Of a DNA stretch of 64,000 nucleotides, positions 9,525-19,735 are shown piece after piece (position 1 is the stretch's first letter; every line of letters starts with the position of its first letter). Below the pieces are notes generated by a model that did no database searches, was not told the origin of the DNA, and worked only from the letters and a program-made list of their open reading frames with translations. Location: assembly GCA_050847315.1 (NCBI GenBank), contig CP193791.1, one strand, 5' to 3'. The translations under genes were made by a program, and so were the position numbers. Origin of the DNA: Cedecea sp000277545. GTDB taxonomy: Bacteria; Pseudomonadota; Gammaproteobacteria; Enterobacterales; Enterobacteriaceae.

Positions 9525-10148
9525 GTGCTGACTAAATTATCTCGCCTGCTGAAAGAAGCGGGCATCACTCTCCCTGAAAATCAGCAGCAGCAACTGGTGG
9601 GCTATGTTTCGCTGCTCGACAAATGGAACAAGGCCTATAACCTCACTTCGGTGCGTAATCCAGATGAAATGCTGGTGCGGCATATTCTGGATAGCATTGT
9701 GGTCGAACCGCATTTGCAGGGCAGCCGGTTTATCGACGTTGGCACGGGCCCTGGTCTGCCTGGGATCCCGCTGGCAATCGTGCGCCCTGATTCGCATTTC
9801 ACCCTGTTGGACAGCCTCGGCAAGCGTGTGCGATTCCTGCGTCAGGTCCAGCACGAGCTGAAGCTGGAAAACATTACTCCGGTACAAAGTCGCGTGGAGG
9901 ATTTTCCGGCGGAACCTCCGTTTGACGGCGTTATCAGCCGGGCTTTTGCCTCGCTAAGCGACATGGTGAACTGGTGTCACCATCTGCCTGCTGTGCACGG
10001 GAAGTTCTATGCGCTGAAAGGGGTGCGTCCGGACGAAGAAATTACCCAACTGCCTGCCGGATTCACCGTTGAAAATATCGTCAAACTCAACGTGCCGAGC
10101 CTGGAAGGGGAGAGGCATTTGGTGCTGATTAAGGCAAACAAAACTTAA
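9525..10148 (+). CDS. rsmG: 16S rRNA (guanine-527-N7)-methyltransferase RsmG (GidB)
   Basis: RsmG methylates N7 of G527 in 16S rRNA. Its loss gives low-level streptomycin resistance in E. coli. The 207-residue length matches E. coli. The SAM-binding loop FIDVGTGPGLPGIPLA lies near residue 70, and the RVEDF and SRAFASL motifs follow. The start is GTG at 9525, as in E. coli. It is separated from mnmG by a terminator-like hairpin and from atpI by a 619-bp region. Confidence 0.97.
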   Translation: MLTKLSRLLKEAGITLPENQQQQLVGYVSLLDKWNKAYNLTSVRNPDEMLVRHILDSIVVEPHLQGSRFIDVGTGPGLPGIPLAIVRPDSHFTLLDSLGKRVRFLRQVQHELKLENITPVQSRVEDFPAEPPFDGVISRAFASLSDMVNWCHHLPAVHGKFYALKGVRPDEEITQLPAGFTVENIVKLNVPSLEGERHLVLIKANKT

Positions 10149-10640
10149 TATTTATCAAAAAACGACGCGATAGAGATGTTTCACTGAGGTTAAAAAACGG
10201 CGGGGCGATCGATGTAATGGTTGGTTACATTTAACCAATCTTTAACTCGGATTTATCCTGCTTTTAACTTAAAAGTGATTAATTACCAGGGTAATAATTT
10301 TATTCGAAAATATCATCCGGCTAAAATTATGCCGAAAAACGGCCTTTGTCGGATGTTAAAAGTTTAACTGGAATGTCAATGAAAGGTTTTTATGATGTTT
10401 CAGCTTGTTTTAAACAGAGTGCACATTAATCAGCTTAATTATCAGTCATCTGTAATTAGTGCTTTCTTAAGCGGCAAAATAATGTCTGCCGATAAGATGT
10501 TTAATTTGTGATCGTGTGCACGCTTTGCTGTCAGGGATTTCGGCTTATTTGCACTTTTTGAGGAAGCCGATGCGATTCACCAAAAGTCAGAAAACGGCTC
10601 TGCGGAAAATTAATTAAACATTTGTTCACCTTTTCGCTAC
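10149..10640. other. AT-rich region upstream of the atp promoter, no gene seen
   Basis: This stretch has no credible open reading frame, tRNA or repeat on either strand. It is markedly AT-rich against its neighbours. A region of about the same length is found between rsmG and atpI in E. coli, where it leads up to the main atp promoter. I see only scattered short inverted repeats in it. Confidence 0.6.
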
Positions 10641-10647
10641 TTATTGT

Positions 10648-10675
10648 TTGAAATCACTGGGCCGCACCGTATAAT
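10648..10675 (+). promoter_or_regulatory. main promoter of the atp operon
   Basis: A perfect -10 TATAAT (10670-10675) follows a TTGAAA -35 (10648-10653) with a 16-bp spacer, about 92 bp before the atpI start. The surrounding bases closely resemble the mapped E. coli atpI promoter as I recall it. Confidence 0.8.
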
Positions 10676-10767
10676 TTGCTCGCTTTTTGAGGCTTGACTC
10701 AGCGTCGCAAAGACAGTTTTATACGACACGCGACATACCTCATAGGTAGCAGGAGTTAGGAAACGTC

Positions 10768-11148
10768 ATGTCTGTGTCGCTCTTGAGTAAGAACGTAGCC
10801 CGCAAGCTTCTGTTCATCCAACTTCTGGCTGTGGTAGCAATTGGACTGCTGTTTTGCCTTAAAGCTCCTTCTTGGGGCGCTTCCGCTCTCGGTGGAGGCC
10901 TGGCGGTTTGGTTGCCAAACGCGCTGTTTATGATTTTTGCCTGGCGTCATCAGGCGCATACACCCGCAAAAGGCCGCGTGGCCTGGACATTCGCTTTCGG
11001 CGAAGTGCTAAAGGTGATTGCGACCTTCATCATTTTAGTGGTGGCGCTGGCGTACTTTAAGGCGGTGGTATTGCCGCTAATAGTGACGTGGGTTTCGGTG
11101 CTGGTTGTGCAGATACTCGCACCAGCTGTAATTAACAACAAAGGGTAA
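10768..11148 (+). CDS. atpI: ATP synthase accessory protein AtpI
   Basis: AtpI is the first gene of the F1Fo ATP synthase operon. It is a small membrane protein with four predicted helices that assists c-ring assembly and is not part of the final enzyme. The 126 residues equal the E. coli length, and the RHQAHTPAKGRVAWTFAFGE segment is conserved. atpB starts 8 nt after its stop. AtpI is the least conserved product of the operon, as is usual for this family. Confidence 0.96.
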   Translation: MSVSLLSKNVARKLLFIQLLAVVAIGLLFCLKAPSWGASALGGGLAVWLPNALFMIFAWRHQAHTPAKGRVAWTFAFGEVLKVIATFIILVVALAYFKAVVLPLIVTWVSVLVVQILAPAVINNKG

Positions 11149-11156
11149 GAGGCATC

Positions 11157-11975
<819 letters not shown>

Positions 11976-12022
11976 TTTACTTACCACTACTGCGTTTAAC
12001 TGAAACAAACTTGGAGACTGTC

Positions 12023-12262
<240 letters not shown>

Positions 12263-12323
12263 TGAGCGATGTTTGAGTCATCTAGTAATATCAGAACGTT
12301 AACTAACAAAGAGGCATTGTGCT

Positions 12324-12794
12324 GTGAACATTAACGCAACAATCCTCGGCCAGGCCATCGCGTTTGTCCTGTTTGTTCTGTTCTGCATGAAGTACGTATG
12401 GCCGCCATTAATGGCAGCCATCGAGAAGCGTCAGAAAGAAATTGCTGACGGTCTTGCTTCTGCAGAACGTGCTCAAAAGGACCTTGACCTTGCACAGGCC
12501 AACGCGACCGACCAGCTGAAAAAAGCCAAAGCGGAAGCTCAGGTGATCATTGAGCAGGCGAACAAACGCCGTGCCCAGATCCTTGATGAAGCGAAAACTG
12601 AGGCAGAGCAGGAACGTAATAAAATCGTTGGGCAGGCTCAGGCAGAAATCGACGCTGAGCGTAAACGCGCTCGTGAAGAGCTGCGTAAGCAGGTCGCTCT
12701 GCTGGCAATTGCCGGTGCCGAGAAGATAATCGAACGTTCCGTAGATGAAGCTGCTAACAGCGACATCGTCGATAAACTGGTCGCTGAACTGTAA
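12324..12794 (+). CDS. atpF: F1Fo ATP synthase subunit b
   Basis: Subunit b is a peripheral-stalk protein. One N-terminal membrane helix (residues 5-25) is followed by a long charged coiled coil that dimerises and holds F1. The 156 residues match E. coli. Translation starts at GTG (12324), preceded by GAGG, also as in E. coli. Coding is uninterrupted, and atpH follows after 14 nt carrying a GGAGG site. Confidence 0.98.
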   Translation: MNINATILGQAIAFVLFVLFCMKYVWPPLMAAIEKRQKEIADGLASAERAQKDLDLAQANATDQLKKAKAEAQVIIEQANKRRAQILDEAKTEAEQERNKIVGQAQAEIDAERKRAREELRKQVALLAIAGAEKIIERSVDEAANSDIVDKLVAEL

Positions 12795-12808
12795 GGAGGG
12801 AGGGGCTG

Positions 12809-13342
12809 ATGTCTGAATTTGTTACTGTAGCTCGCCCCTACGCCAAAGCAGCTTTTGACTTTGCCGTCGAAAACCAGAGCGTAGACCGCTGGCAGAATAT
12901 GCTGGCGTTTGCTGCCGAGGTAACGAAAAACGAACAAATGGAAGAGCTTCTTTCCGGTGCCCTGGCACCAGAAACGCTCGCAGATTCGTTCATCGCCATT
13001 TGCGGCGAGCAGCTGGACGCCAACGGCCAGAACCTGATTAAGGTGATGGCTGATAACGGTCGTTTAAAAGCGCTCCCGGATGTTCTTGAGCAGTTCGCGC
13101 ATTTACGCGCGCTGAGTGAAGCGATCGCAGAGGTTCAGGTAACCTCCGCGGCTGAACTTAGCCATGAACAGCTTGCAAACATTACGTCCGCAATGGAAAA
13201 ACGTCTGTCACGCAAAGTTAAGCTGAATTGCAAAATCGATAAGTCTGTTATGGCGGGCGTTATCATCCAGTCGGGTGATATGGTCATTGACGGTAGCGTA
13301 CGCGGCCGTCTTGAACGCCTTGCAGACGTCTTGCAGTCTTAA
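12809..13342 (+). CDS. atpH: F1Fo ATP synthase subunit delta
   Basis: Subunit delta joins the peripheral stalk to the top of F1 (OSCP in mitochondria). The 177 residues equal E. coli. The N-terminal helical bundle begins VARPYAKAAFDFA, and the C-terminal part has the conserved GDMVIDGSVRGRLERL motif. The start is preceded by a strong AAGGAGG site. atpA begins 12 nt after the stop. Confidence 0.98.
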   Translation: MSEFVTVARPYAKAAFDFAVENQSVDRWQNMLAFAAEVTKNEQMEELLSGALAPETLADSFIAICGEQLDANGQNLIKVMADNGRLKALPDVLEQFAHLRALSEAIAEVQVTSAAELSHEQLANITSAMEKRLSRKVKLNCKIDKSVMAGVIIQSGDMVIDGSVRGRLERLADVLQS

Positions 13343-13354
13343 GGGGACTGGAGC

Positions 13355-14896
13355 ATGCAACTGAATTCCACCGAAATCAGCGAACTGATCAAGCAGCGCA
13401 TTGCTCAGTTCAATGTTGTGAGCGAAGCTCATAACGAAGGTACTATTGTTTCTGTAAGTGACGGTATTATCCGCGTTCACGGCCTGGCCGATTGTATGCA
13501 GGGTGAGATGATTTCCCTGCCGGGTAACCGTTACGCTATCGCACTGAACCTGGAGCGCGACTCCGTAGGTGCTGTAGTGATGGGCCCATACGCTGACCTC
13601 GCCGAAGGCATGAAGGTTAAGTGTACTGGCCGTATTCTGGAAGTTCCGGTTGGCCGTGGCCTGTTAGGCCGCGTGGTGAACACCCTGGGTGCACCAATCG
13701 ACGGTAAAGGTCCGGTTGATAACGATGGCTTCTCGCCAATCGAAGTTATCGCGCCAGGCGTAATCGAACGTCAGTCCGTCGACCAGCCGGTGCAGACCGG
13801 TTATAAATCCGTCGATGCGATGATTCCAATCGGCCGTGGCCAGCGTGAGCTGATCATCGGTGACCGTCAGACCGGTAAAACCGCGATGGCAATCGATGCC
13901 ATCATCAACCAGCGTGACTCCGGTATTAAATGTGTGTACGTGGCTATCGGCCAGAAAGCGTCCACCATTTCTAACGTGGTTCGTAAACTGGAAGAGCACG
14001 GTGCACTGTCCAACACCATCGTTGTTGTGGCAACTGCTTCTGAATCCGCTGCACTGCAATACCTGGCACCATATGCTGGTTGCGCAATGGGCGAATACTT
14101 CCGTGACCGCGGTGAAGATGCGCTGATCGTATACGATGACCTGTCTAAACAGGCTGTTGCTTATCGTCAGGTTTCCCTGCTGCTTCGTCGTCCACCAGGT
14201 CGTGAAGCCTTCCCGGGCGACGTGTTCTACCTCCACTCCCGTCTGCTGGAGCGCGCATCCCGCGTTAACGCGGAATACGTGGAAGCTTTCACCAAAGGTG
14301 AAGTTAAAGGTAAAACCGGCTCCCTGACCGCTCTGCCGATCATCGAAACCCAGGCGGGTGACGTTTCTGCGTTCGTTCCAACCAACGTAATTTCGATTAC
14401 CGATGGTCAGATCTTCCTGGAAACCAACCTGTTTAACTCCGGTATTCGTCCGGCAGTTAACCCAGGTATTTCGGTATCTCGTGTTGGTGGTGCTGCTCAG
14501 ACCAAGATCATCAAGAAACTGTCCGGTGGTATTCGTACCGCGCTGGCACAGTATCGTGAACTGGCTGCGTTCTCTCAGTTCGCATCCGATCTGGATGAAG
14601 CCACCCGTAAACAGCTGAGCCACGGTCAGAAAGTGACCGAGCTGCTGAAACAGAAACAGTATGCCCCAATGTCTGTTGCACAACAGGGTCTGGTGCTGTT
14701 CGCGGCTGAACGCGGTTACCTCGAAGACGTGGAACTGGCGAAAATCGGTAGCTTCGAAGCCGCTCTGCTGGCTTACGCTGACCGTGATCACGCTCCGCTG
14801 ATGCAAGAAATTAACCAGACCGGTGGCTATAACGACGAGATCGAAGGCAAGCTGAAAGGCATCCTCGACTCCTTTAAAGCAACCCAGTCCTGGTAA
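13355..14896 (+). CDS. atpA: F1Fo ATP synthase subunit alpha
   Basis: Alpha is the regulatory, non-catalytic nucleotide-binding subunit of F1 (three copies). The product is 513 residues, the E. coli length. The P-loop GDRQTGKT is near residue 169, and the family signature around PAVNPGISVSRVGG is present. Codon choice is that of a highly expressed gene. A 50-nt gap leads to atpG. Confidence 0.98.
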   Translation: MQLNSTEISELIKQRIAQFNVVSEAHNEGTIVSVSDGIIRVHGLADCMQGEMISLPGNRYAIALNLERDSVGAVVMGPYADLAEGMKVKCTGRILEVPVGRGLLGRVVNTLGAPIDGKGPVDNDGFSPIEVIAPGVIERQSVDQPVQTGYKSVDAMIPIGRGQRELIIGDRQTGKTAMAIDAIINQRDSGIKCVYVAIGQKASTISNVVRKLEEHGALSNTIVVVATASESAALQYLAPYAGCAMGEYFRDRGEDALIVYDDLSKQAVAYRQVSLLLRRPPGREAFPGDVFYLHSRLLERASRVNAEYVEAFTKGEVKGKTGSLTALPIIETQAGDVSAFVPTNVISITDGQIFLETNLFNSGIRPAVNPGISVSRVGGAAQTKIIKKLSGGIRTALAQYRELAAFSQFASDLDEATRKQLSHGQKVTELLKQKQYAPMSVAQQGLVLFAAERGYLEDVELAKIGSFEAALLAYADRDHAPLMQEINQTGGYNDEIEGKLKGILDSFKATQSW

Positions 14897-14946
14897 CGTC
14901 TGGCGGCTTGCTCTAGGGCAAGCCGCAAGGCATTGAGGAGAAGCTC

Positions 14947-15810
14947 ATGGCCGGCGCAAAAGAGATACGTAGTAAGATCGCAAGCGTCCAGAACACGCAG
15001 AAGATCACCAAAGCGATGGAGATGGTCGCCGCTTCCAAAATGCGTAAATCGCAGGATCGCATGGCGGCCAGCCGTCCTTATGCAGATACCATGCGCAAAG
15101 TGATTGGTCACCTTGCGAACGGTAATCTGGAATATAAGCACCCATACCTGGAAGAACGCGACGTTAAGCGAGTGGGCTACCTGGTGGTGTCGACCGATCG
15201 TGGTTTGTGCGGCGGTTTGAACATTAACTTGTTCAAAAAAGTGCTGGCGGATATGAAAGAGTGGTCCGATAAGGGCGTTCAGAGCGAACTCGCGATGATC
15301 GGCTCTAAAGGCGTTTCTTTCTTCAACTCCGTTGGCGGCAACGTGGTTGCTCAGGTTACCGGCATGGGAGATACCCCTTCCCTGTCTGAACTGATCGGCC
15401 CGGTGAAAGTGATGCTGCAAGCCTACGACGAAGGTCGTCTGGACAAGCTGTACGTTGTCAGCAACAAATTTGTTAACACCATGTCTCAGGTTCCGACCAT
15501 CACTCAGCTGCTGCCGTTACCGGCATCAGAAGATGAGGATCTGAAGCGTAAATCCTGGGACTACCTGTACGAACCGGACCCGAAAGCGCTGCTGGACACC
15601 CTGCTGCGTCGTTATGTTGAGTCTCAGGTTTATCAGGGCGTCGTAGAAAACCTGGCCAGCGAGCAGGCCGCACGTATGGTGGCGATGAAAGCCGCAACCG
15701 ATAACGGCGGCAGCCTGATTAAAGAGCTGCGGTTGGTATACAACAAAGCTCGTCAGGCCAGCATTACTCAGGAACTTACCGAAATCGTCGGTGGTGCGTC
15801 CGCGGTTTAA
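14947..15810 (+). CDS. atpG: F1Fo ATP synthase subunit gamma
   Basis: Gamma is the central rotating shaft of F1. The 287 residues equal E. coli. The N-terminal helix (AGAKEIRSKIASVQNTQKI) and C-terminal helix (ITQELTEIVGGASAV) that form the coiled-coil axle are both conserved. The gene is intact, but its downstream spacer is enlarged by an ERIC element that separates it from atpD. Confidence 0.98.
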   Translation: MAGAKEIRSKIASVQNTQKITKAMEMVAASKMRKSQDRMAASRPYADTMRKVIGHLANGNLEYKHPYLEERDVKRVGYLVVSTDRGLCGGLNINLFKKVLADMKEWSDKGVQSELAMIGSKGVSFFNSVGGNVVAQVTGMGDTPSLSELIGPVKVMLQAYDEGRLDKLYVVSNKFVNTMSQVPTITQLLPLPASEDEDLKRKSWDYLYEPDPKALLDTLLRRYVESQVYQGVVENLASEQAARMVAMKAATDNGGSLIKELRLVYNKARQASITQELTEIVGGASAV

Positions 15811-15821
15811 ACCAGGTTTAT

Positions 15822-15944
15822 TACCCTAAATAGTTCGGTTTGCAGAAAGACGCCAACTGAGCAAATCCTCAAGAGCTTACTTCAGTAAGTGACGGAGGTG
15901 AGGGAAGGCAGTCAACGCATCTGCAAATTGAAATATGACGGGTA
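15822..15944. repeat. ERIC (IRU) element between atpG and atpD
   Basis: This 123-bp imperfect palindrome carries ERIC hallmarks. The central core reads AGAGCTTAC, a short loop, then GTAAGTGACGGAGGTGAG, close to the ERIC consensus. The outer ends read TACCC and GGGTA, with the CTTTCTGCAA-type terminal motif present in reverse complement. The bases on either side match the short E. coli atpG-atpD spacer as I recall it, so the element appears inserted at a TA. It has no coding capacity and will be transcribed as a long hairpin inside the atp mRNA. Confidence 0.92.
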
Positions 15945-15968
15945 AACGAATTACGTAGAGGATTCAAG

Positions 15969-17351
15969 ATGGCTACTGGAAAGATTGTCCAGGTAATCGG
16001 CGCCGTGGTGGACGTCGAGTTCCCTCAGGACGGCGTACCGCGCGTTTATGACGCGCTTGAGGTACAGAACAACAATGAGAAGCTGGTGCTGGAAGTTCAG
16101 CAGCAGCTCGGCGGCGGTATCGTGCGTACCATCGCAATGGGTTCCTCCGACGGTCTGCGTCGCGGTCTGCAAGTCAATGACCTCGAGCACCCGATCGAAG
16201 TCCCGGTAGGTAAAGCGACCCTGGGCCGTATCATGAACGTGCTGGGTCAGCCAATCGACATGAAAGGCGACATCGGCGAAGAAGACCGTTGGGCTATTCA
16301 CCGTGCAGCACCTTCCTACGAAGAGCTGTCCAGCTCTCAGGAACTGCTGGAAACCGGCATCAAAGTTATCGACCTGATTTGTCCGTTCGCTAAGGGCGGT
16401 AAAGTTGGTCTGTTCGGTGGTGCGGGCGTAGGTAAAACCGTAAACATGATGGAGCTGATCCGTAACATCGCGATCGAGCACTCCGGTTATTCCGTGTTTG
16501 CGGGCGTGGGTGAACGTACTCGTGAGGGTAACGACTTCTACCACGAAATGACCGACTCCAACGTTCTGGATAAAGTAGCACTGGTTTACGGCCAGATGAA
16601 CGAGCCACCAGGTAACCGTCTGCGCGTAGCGCTGACCGGTCTGACCATCGCGGAAAAATTCCGTGACGAAGGCCGCGACGTTCTGCTGTTCGTTGATAAC
16701 ATCTACCGTTATACCCTGGCCGGTACAGAAGTATCTGCACTGCTGGGTCGTATGCCTTCTGCGGTAGGTTATCAGCCAACTCTGGCAGAAGAGATGGGTG
16801 TTCTTCAGGAGCGTATTACCTCCACCAAGACCGGTTCTATCACCTCCGTACAGGCCGTTTACGTTCCTGCGGATGACTTGACTGACCCGTCTCCGGCGAC
16901 CACCTTTGCGCACCTGGACTCAACCGTTACGCTGAGCCGTCAGATCGCATCTCTGGGTATTTACCCGGCAGTTGACCCGCTGGACTCCACCAGCCGCCAG
17001 CTGGATCCACTGGTTGTTGGTCAGGAGCACTACGATACCGCGCGTGGCGTCCAGTCTATCCTGCAGCGTTACCAGGAACTGAAAGACATCATCGCGATTC
17101 TGGGTATGGACGAACTGTCCGAAGAAGACAAACTGGTTGTAGCACGTGCGCGTAAGATCCAGCGCTTCCTGTCTCAGCCATTCTTCGTAGCAGAAGTCTT
17201 TACCGGTTCTCCAGGCAAATACGTTTCGCTGAAAGATACCATCCGTGGCTTTAAAGGCATCATGGACGGCGAATACGACCATCTGCCAGAGCAGGCGTTC
17301 TACATGGTTGGCTCCATCGACGAAGCCGTTGAGAAAGCGAAAAAACTTTAA
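15969..17351 (+). CDS. atpD: F1Fo ATP synthase subunit beta (catalytic)
   Basis: Beta carries the catalytic ATP sites of F1. The 460 residues equal E. coli. The P-loop GGAGVGKT is near residues 149-156, with the catalytic glutamate in GVGERTREGNDFY and the DELSEEDK motif intact. The start is preceded by GTAGAGGATTCAAG, which retains the ribosome site of the E. coli gene, so the ERIC insertion upstream leaves the initiation region unchanged. Confidence 0.98.
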   Translation: MATGKIVQVIGAVVDVEFPQDGVPRVYDALEVQNNNEKLVLEVQQQLGGGIVRTIAMGSSDGLRRGLQVNDLEHPIEVPVGKATLGRIMNVLGQPIDMKGDIGEEDRWAIHRAAPSYEELSSSQELLETGIKVIDLICPFAKGGKVGLFGGAGVGKTVNMMELIRNIAIEHSGYSVFAGVGERTREGNDFYHEMTDSNVLDKVALVYGQMNEPPGNRLRVALTGLTIAEKFRDEGRDVLLFVDNIYRYTLAGTEVSALLGRMPSAVGYQPTLAEEMGVLQERITSTKTGSITSVQAVYVPADDLTDPSPATTFAHLDSTVTLSRQIASLGIYPAVDPLDSTSRQLDPLVVGQEHYDTARGVQSILQRYQELKDIIAILGMDELSEEDKLVVARARKIQRFLSQPFFVAEVFTGSPGKYVSLKDTIRGFKGIMDGEYDHLPEQAFYMVGSIDEAVEKAKKL

Positions 17352-17370
17352 CGCCTAATCGGAGGGTGAC

Positions 17371-17790
17371 ATGGCTATGACTTACCACCTGGACGTCGTC
17401 AGCGCGGAGCAGCAAATGTTCTCCGGTCTGGTCGAAAAGATCCAGGTAACGGGTAGCGAAGGTGAGCTGGGTATCTACCCAGGTCACGCCCCGCTGCTCA
17501 CCGCCATTAAGCCTGGTATGATTCGCATCGTTAAACAGCACGGACATGAAGAGTTTATCTACCTGTCCGGCGGTGTTCTGGAAGTTCAGCCGGGTAACGT
17601 AACCGTCCTGGCTGACACCGCAATTCGCGGTCAGGATCTCGACGAAGCGCGTGCCCTGGAAGCGAAACGCAAAGCTGAAGAGCACATGCACAGCTCCCAC
17701 GGTGACGTGGATTACGCTCAGGCTTCTGCTGAACTGGCTAAAGCGATCGCCAAACTGCGCGTTATCGAGTTAACCAAAAAAGCGATGTAA
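17371..17790 (+). CDS. atpC: F1Fo ATP synthase subunit epsilon
   Basis: Epsilon is the last operon gene and an intrinsic inhibitor of ATP hydrolysis. An N-terminal beta sandwich (about residues 1-85) is followed by two C-terminal helices that can insert into F1. The 139 residues match E. coli. The start at 17371 gives MAMTYHLDVVSAEQQ after a GGAGG site. An intrinsic terminator follows within 20 bp. Confidence 0.98.
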   Translation: MAMTYHLDVVSAEQQMFSGLVEKIQVTGSEGELGIYPGHAPLLTAIKPGMIRIVKQHGHEEFIYLSGGVLEVQPGNVTVLADTAIRGQDLDEARALEAKRKAEEHMHSSHGDVDYAQASAELAKAIAKLRVIELTKKAM

Positions 17791-17807
17791 CTACCTGCTT
17801 GAAAAGA

Positions 17808-17847
17808 CAAATGCCAGTCCGGGAAACCTGACTGGCATTTTTTATTT
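17808..17847 (+). terminator. atp operon terminator
   Basis: ATGCCAGT (17811-17818) and ACTGGCAT (17831-17838) form a stem with a 12-nt loop, followed by TTTTTTATTT. The location right after atpC fits the end of the operon. Confidence 0.85.
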
Positions 17848-18007
17848 CTCAGCTTTATTCCATGCTCAAAATAACCATAAAACCAGCTAGATAGCGGTTT
17901 TCTCGGGGTGTTTAGCCCCTGTTTCGGCCTTAATTCTCATGGATTCTGCCGCGATTACTGCTATAAAAGACGCAGATAATCTCAAGGCGGTGAAATTAGC
18001 AGCAACG

Positions 18008-18026
18008 TATTTTTTGGTGCAAAATA
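18008..18026 (+). promoter_or_regulatory. possible NagC operator upstream of glmU
   Basis: TATTTTTTGGTGCAAAATA resembles NagC operators, in which A/T-rich arms flank a GTGC-type centre. It lies about 60 bp before the glmU start. In E. coli NagC activates glmUS from such sites. Only one candidate was found; the assignment is by similarity of pattern. Confidence 0.35.
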
Positions 18027-18085
18027 TGTAGAATTTTCAAGGCTAAATCGCTTTACTTCACACACTAAACAGATTCAGGACACGT

Positions 18086-19456
18086 ATGTCAAACAGCGCA
18101 ATGAGCGTGGTTATCCTTGCCGCCGGCAAAGGAACCCGCATGTACTCAGATCTTCCAAAGGTGCTGCACACGCTGGCTGGGAAGCCAATGGTTCAGCATG
18201 TCATTGACGCCGCTAATAAATTAGGTGCTCAGCGGGTGAACCTGGTGTATGGCCACGGCGGGGATCTGCTAAAGCAAACCCTGAACGACGGCTCGCTCAA
18301 CTGGGTGCTGCAGGCGGAGCAGCTGGGAACCGGCCACGCGATGCAGATGGCGGCGCCGTTTTTTGCCGATGACGAAGACATTCTGATGCTGTACGGCGAT
18401 GTGCCGCTGATCTCCGTCGAGACTTTACGGCGCCTGCGTGAAGCTAAACCGCAGGGCGGCATTGGTTTACTGACCGTTAAGCTTGACGATCCGACCGGCT
18501 ATGGCCGCATTGCGCGGGAAAATGGCAAGGTCGTTGGCATCGTTGAGCATAAAGACGCCAGCGAAGAGCAGCGCAAAATCAATGAAATCAACACCGGGAT
18601 TCTGGTGGCTAACGGCGCAGATCTGAAGCGCTGGCTCGGCAAGCTGGATAACAACAACGCCCAGGGCGAGTTTTACATCACGGACATTATTGCTCTGGCT
18701 CATGGTGAAGGGCGTGAAATTGCCGCCGTTCATCCGGATCGCCTGAGTGAAGTCGAAGGCGTGAATAACCGCCTGCAGCTTTCTCGCCTGGAACGCGTTT
18801 ATCAGACGGAGCAGGCCGATAAGCTGCTGCTGGCGGGCGTTATGCTCCGCGATCCGGCTCGGTTCGATCTACGCGGTGAATTCACGCACGGGCGCGATGT
18901 TGAAATAGATACTAATGTCATTGTGGAAGGCCGCGTTACGCTGGGTAACCGCGTGAAGATTGGGACCGGCTGCGTGATTAAAAATGCCGTCATCGGTGAT
19001 GACTGCGAAATCAGTCCGTATACGGTTATTGAAGATGCGACGCTTGAAGCCGCCTGCACCATCGGGCCATTTGCCCGCCTGCGCCCTGGCGCGGAACTAG
19101 CGGAAGGCGCTCACGTGGGCAACTTCGTTGAAATGAAGAAAGCTCGTCTGGGGAAAGGTTCTAAAGCGGGCCATTTGAGCTACCTCGGTGATGCCGAAAT
19201 TGGCGACAACGTGAACATCGGTGCAGGCACAATTACCTGCAATTACGACGGCGCGAATAAACATAAAACGATCATTGGCGATGACGTGTTTGTTGGCTCT
19301 GATACTCAACTGGTGGCCCCGGTTACCGTGGCCAGCGGTGTCACCATTGGCGCCGGGACGACAGTGACGCGCGACATTGCTGAAAATGAACTGGTGATCA
19401 GCCGCGTAAAACAGAAACACATTCAGGGCTGGCAGCGTCCGGTTAAGAAACAGTAA
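18086..19456 (+). CDS. glmU: bifunctional GlmU (glucosamine-1-P acetyltransferase / UDP-GlcNAc pyrophosphorylase)
   Basis: GlmU makes UDP-N-acetylglucosamine for peptidoglycan and lipopolysaccharide. The N-terminal uridylyltransferase domain has LAAGKGTRMYSDLPKVLH near residue 11. The C-terminal half is a left-handed beta helix of hexapeptide repeats that acetylates glucosamine-1-P and includes GHLSYLGDAEIG and NIGAGTITCNYDG. The 456 residues equal E. coli. The stop is followed almost at once by a pair of REP-like palindromes before glmS. Confidence 0.98.
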   Translation: MSNSAMSVVILAAGKGTRMYSDLPKVLHTLAGKPMVQHVIDAANKLGAQRVNLVYGHGGDLLKQTLNDGSLNWVLQAEQLGTGHAMQMAAPFFADDEDILMLYGDVPLISVETLRRLREAKPQGGIGLLTVKLDDPTGYGRIARENGKVVGIVEHKDASEEQRKINEINTGILVANGADLKRWLGKLDNNNAQGEFYITDIIALAHGEGREIAAVHPDRLSEVEGVNNRLQLSRLERVYQTEQADKLLLAGVMLRDPARFDLRGEFTHGRDVEIDTNVIVEGRVTLGNRVKIGTGCVIKNAVIGDDCEISPYTVIEDATLEAACTIGPFARLRPGAELAEGAHVGNFVEMKKARLGKGSKAGHLSYLGDAEIGDNVNIGAGTITCNYDGANKHKTIIGDDVFVGSDTQLVAPVTVASGVTIGAGTTVTRDIAENELVISRVKQKHIQGWQRPVKKQ

Positions 19457-19459
19457 TTT

Positions 19460-19597
19460 CCCCTCACCCTAACCCTCTCCCCAAAGGGAGAGGGAACTGG
19501 ACTGAGATGGCTTTCCCTTCCTCTCTAAGGGCCTGGGAGCTAAACAAAACACAGATTTCCTCCCTCTCCCTTCCGGGGAGAGGGCTGGGGTGAGGGG
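19460..19597. repeat. inverted pair of REP-like palindromes, glmU-glmS gap
   Basis: The first unit (19460-19494) reads CCCCTCACCC, then an arm CCCTCTCCCC, a short loop and GGGAGAGGG. The second unit (about 19560-19597) has the opposite orientation and ends CTGGGGTGAGGGG. The 65-bp spacer between them has weaker remnants of the same pattern. Together they look like a BIME-type composite. They enlarge the glmU-glmS gap to 279 bp. Confidence 0.85.
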
Positions 19598-19735
19598 CGT
19601 TCTTGAAAACGCCCCGCCCAAAGGCAGTAACCATAAAAATAACCCCACTCTCTACAAGGCTCGGGGCTCCGGAAAACCGGAATAAACAGGTCAGCGACAA
19701 CACATGGCTAACGCCATTATCAGGACTTAAAAATT

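Noticed and set aside
13664..14806. 380-codon frame antisense to atpA
   Set aside because: Shadow of a highly conserved, highly expressed gene; no ribosome site or family resemblance.
15811..15968. Small gene between atpG and atpD
   Set aside because: The extra sequence is an ERIC palindrome with stops in all useful frames; no ORF or ribosome site is credible.
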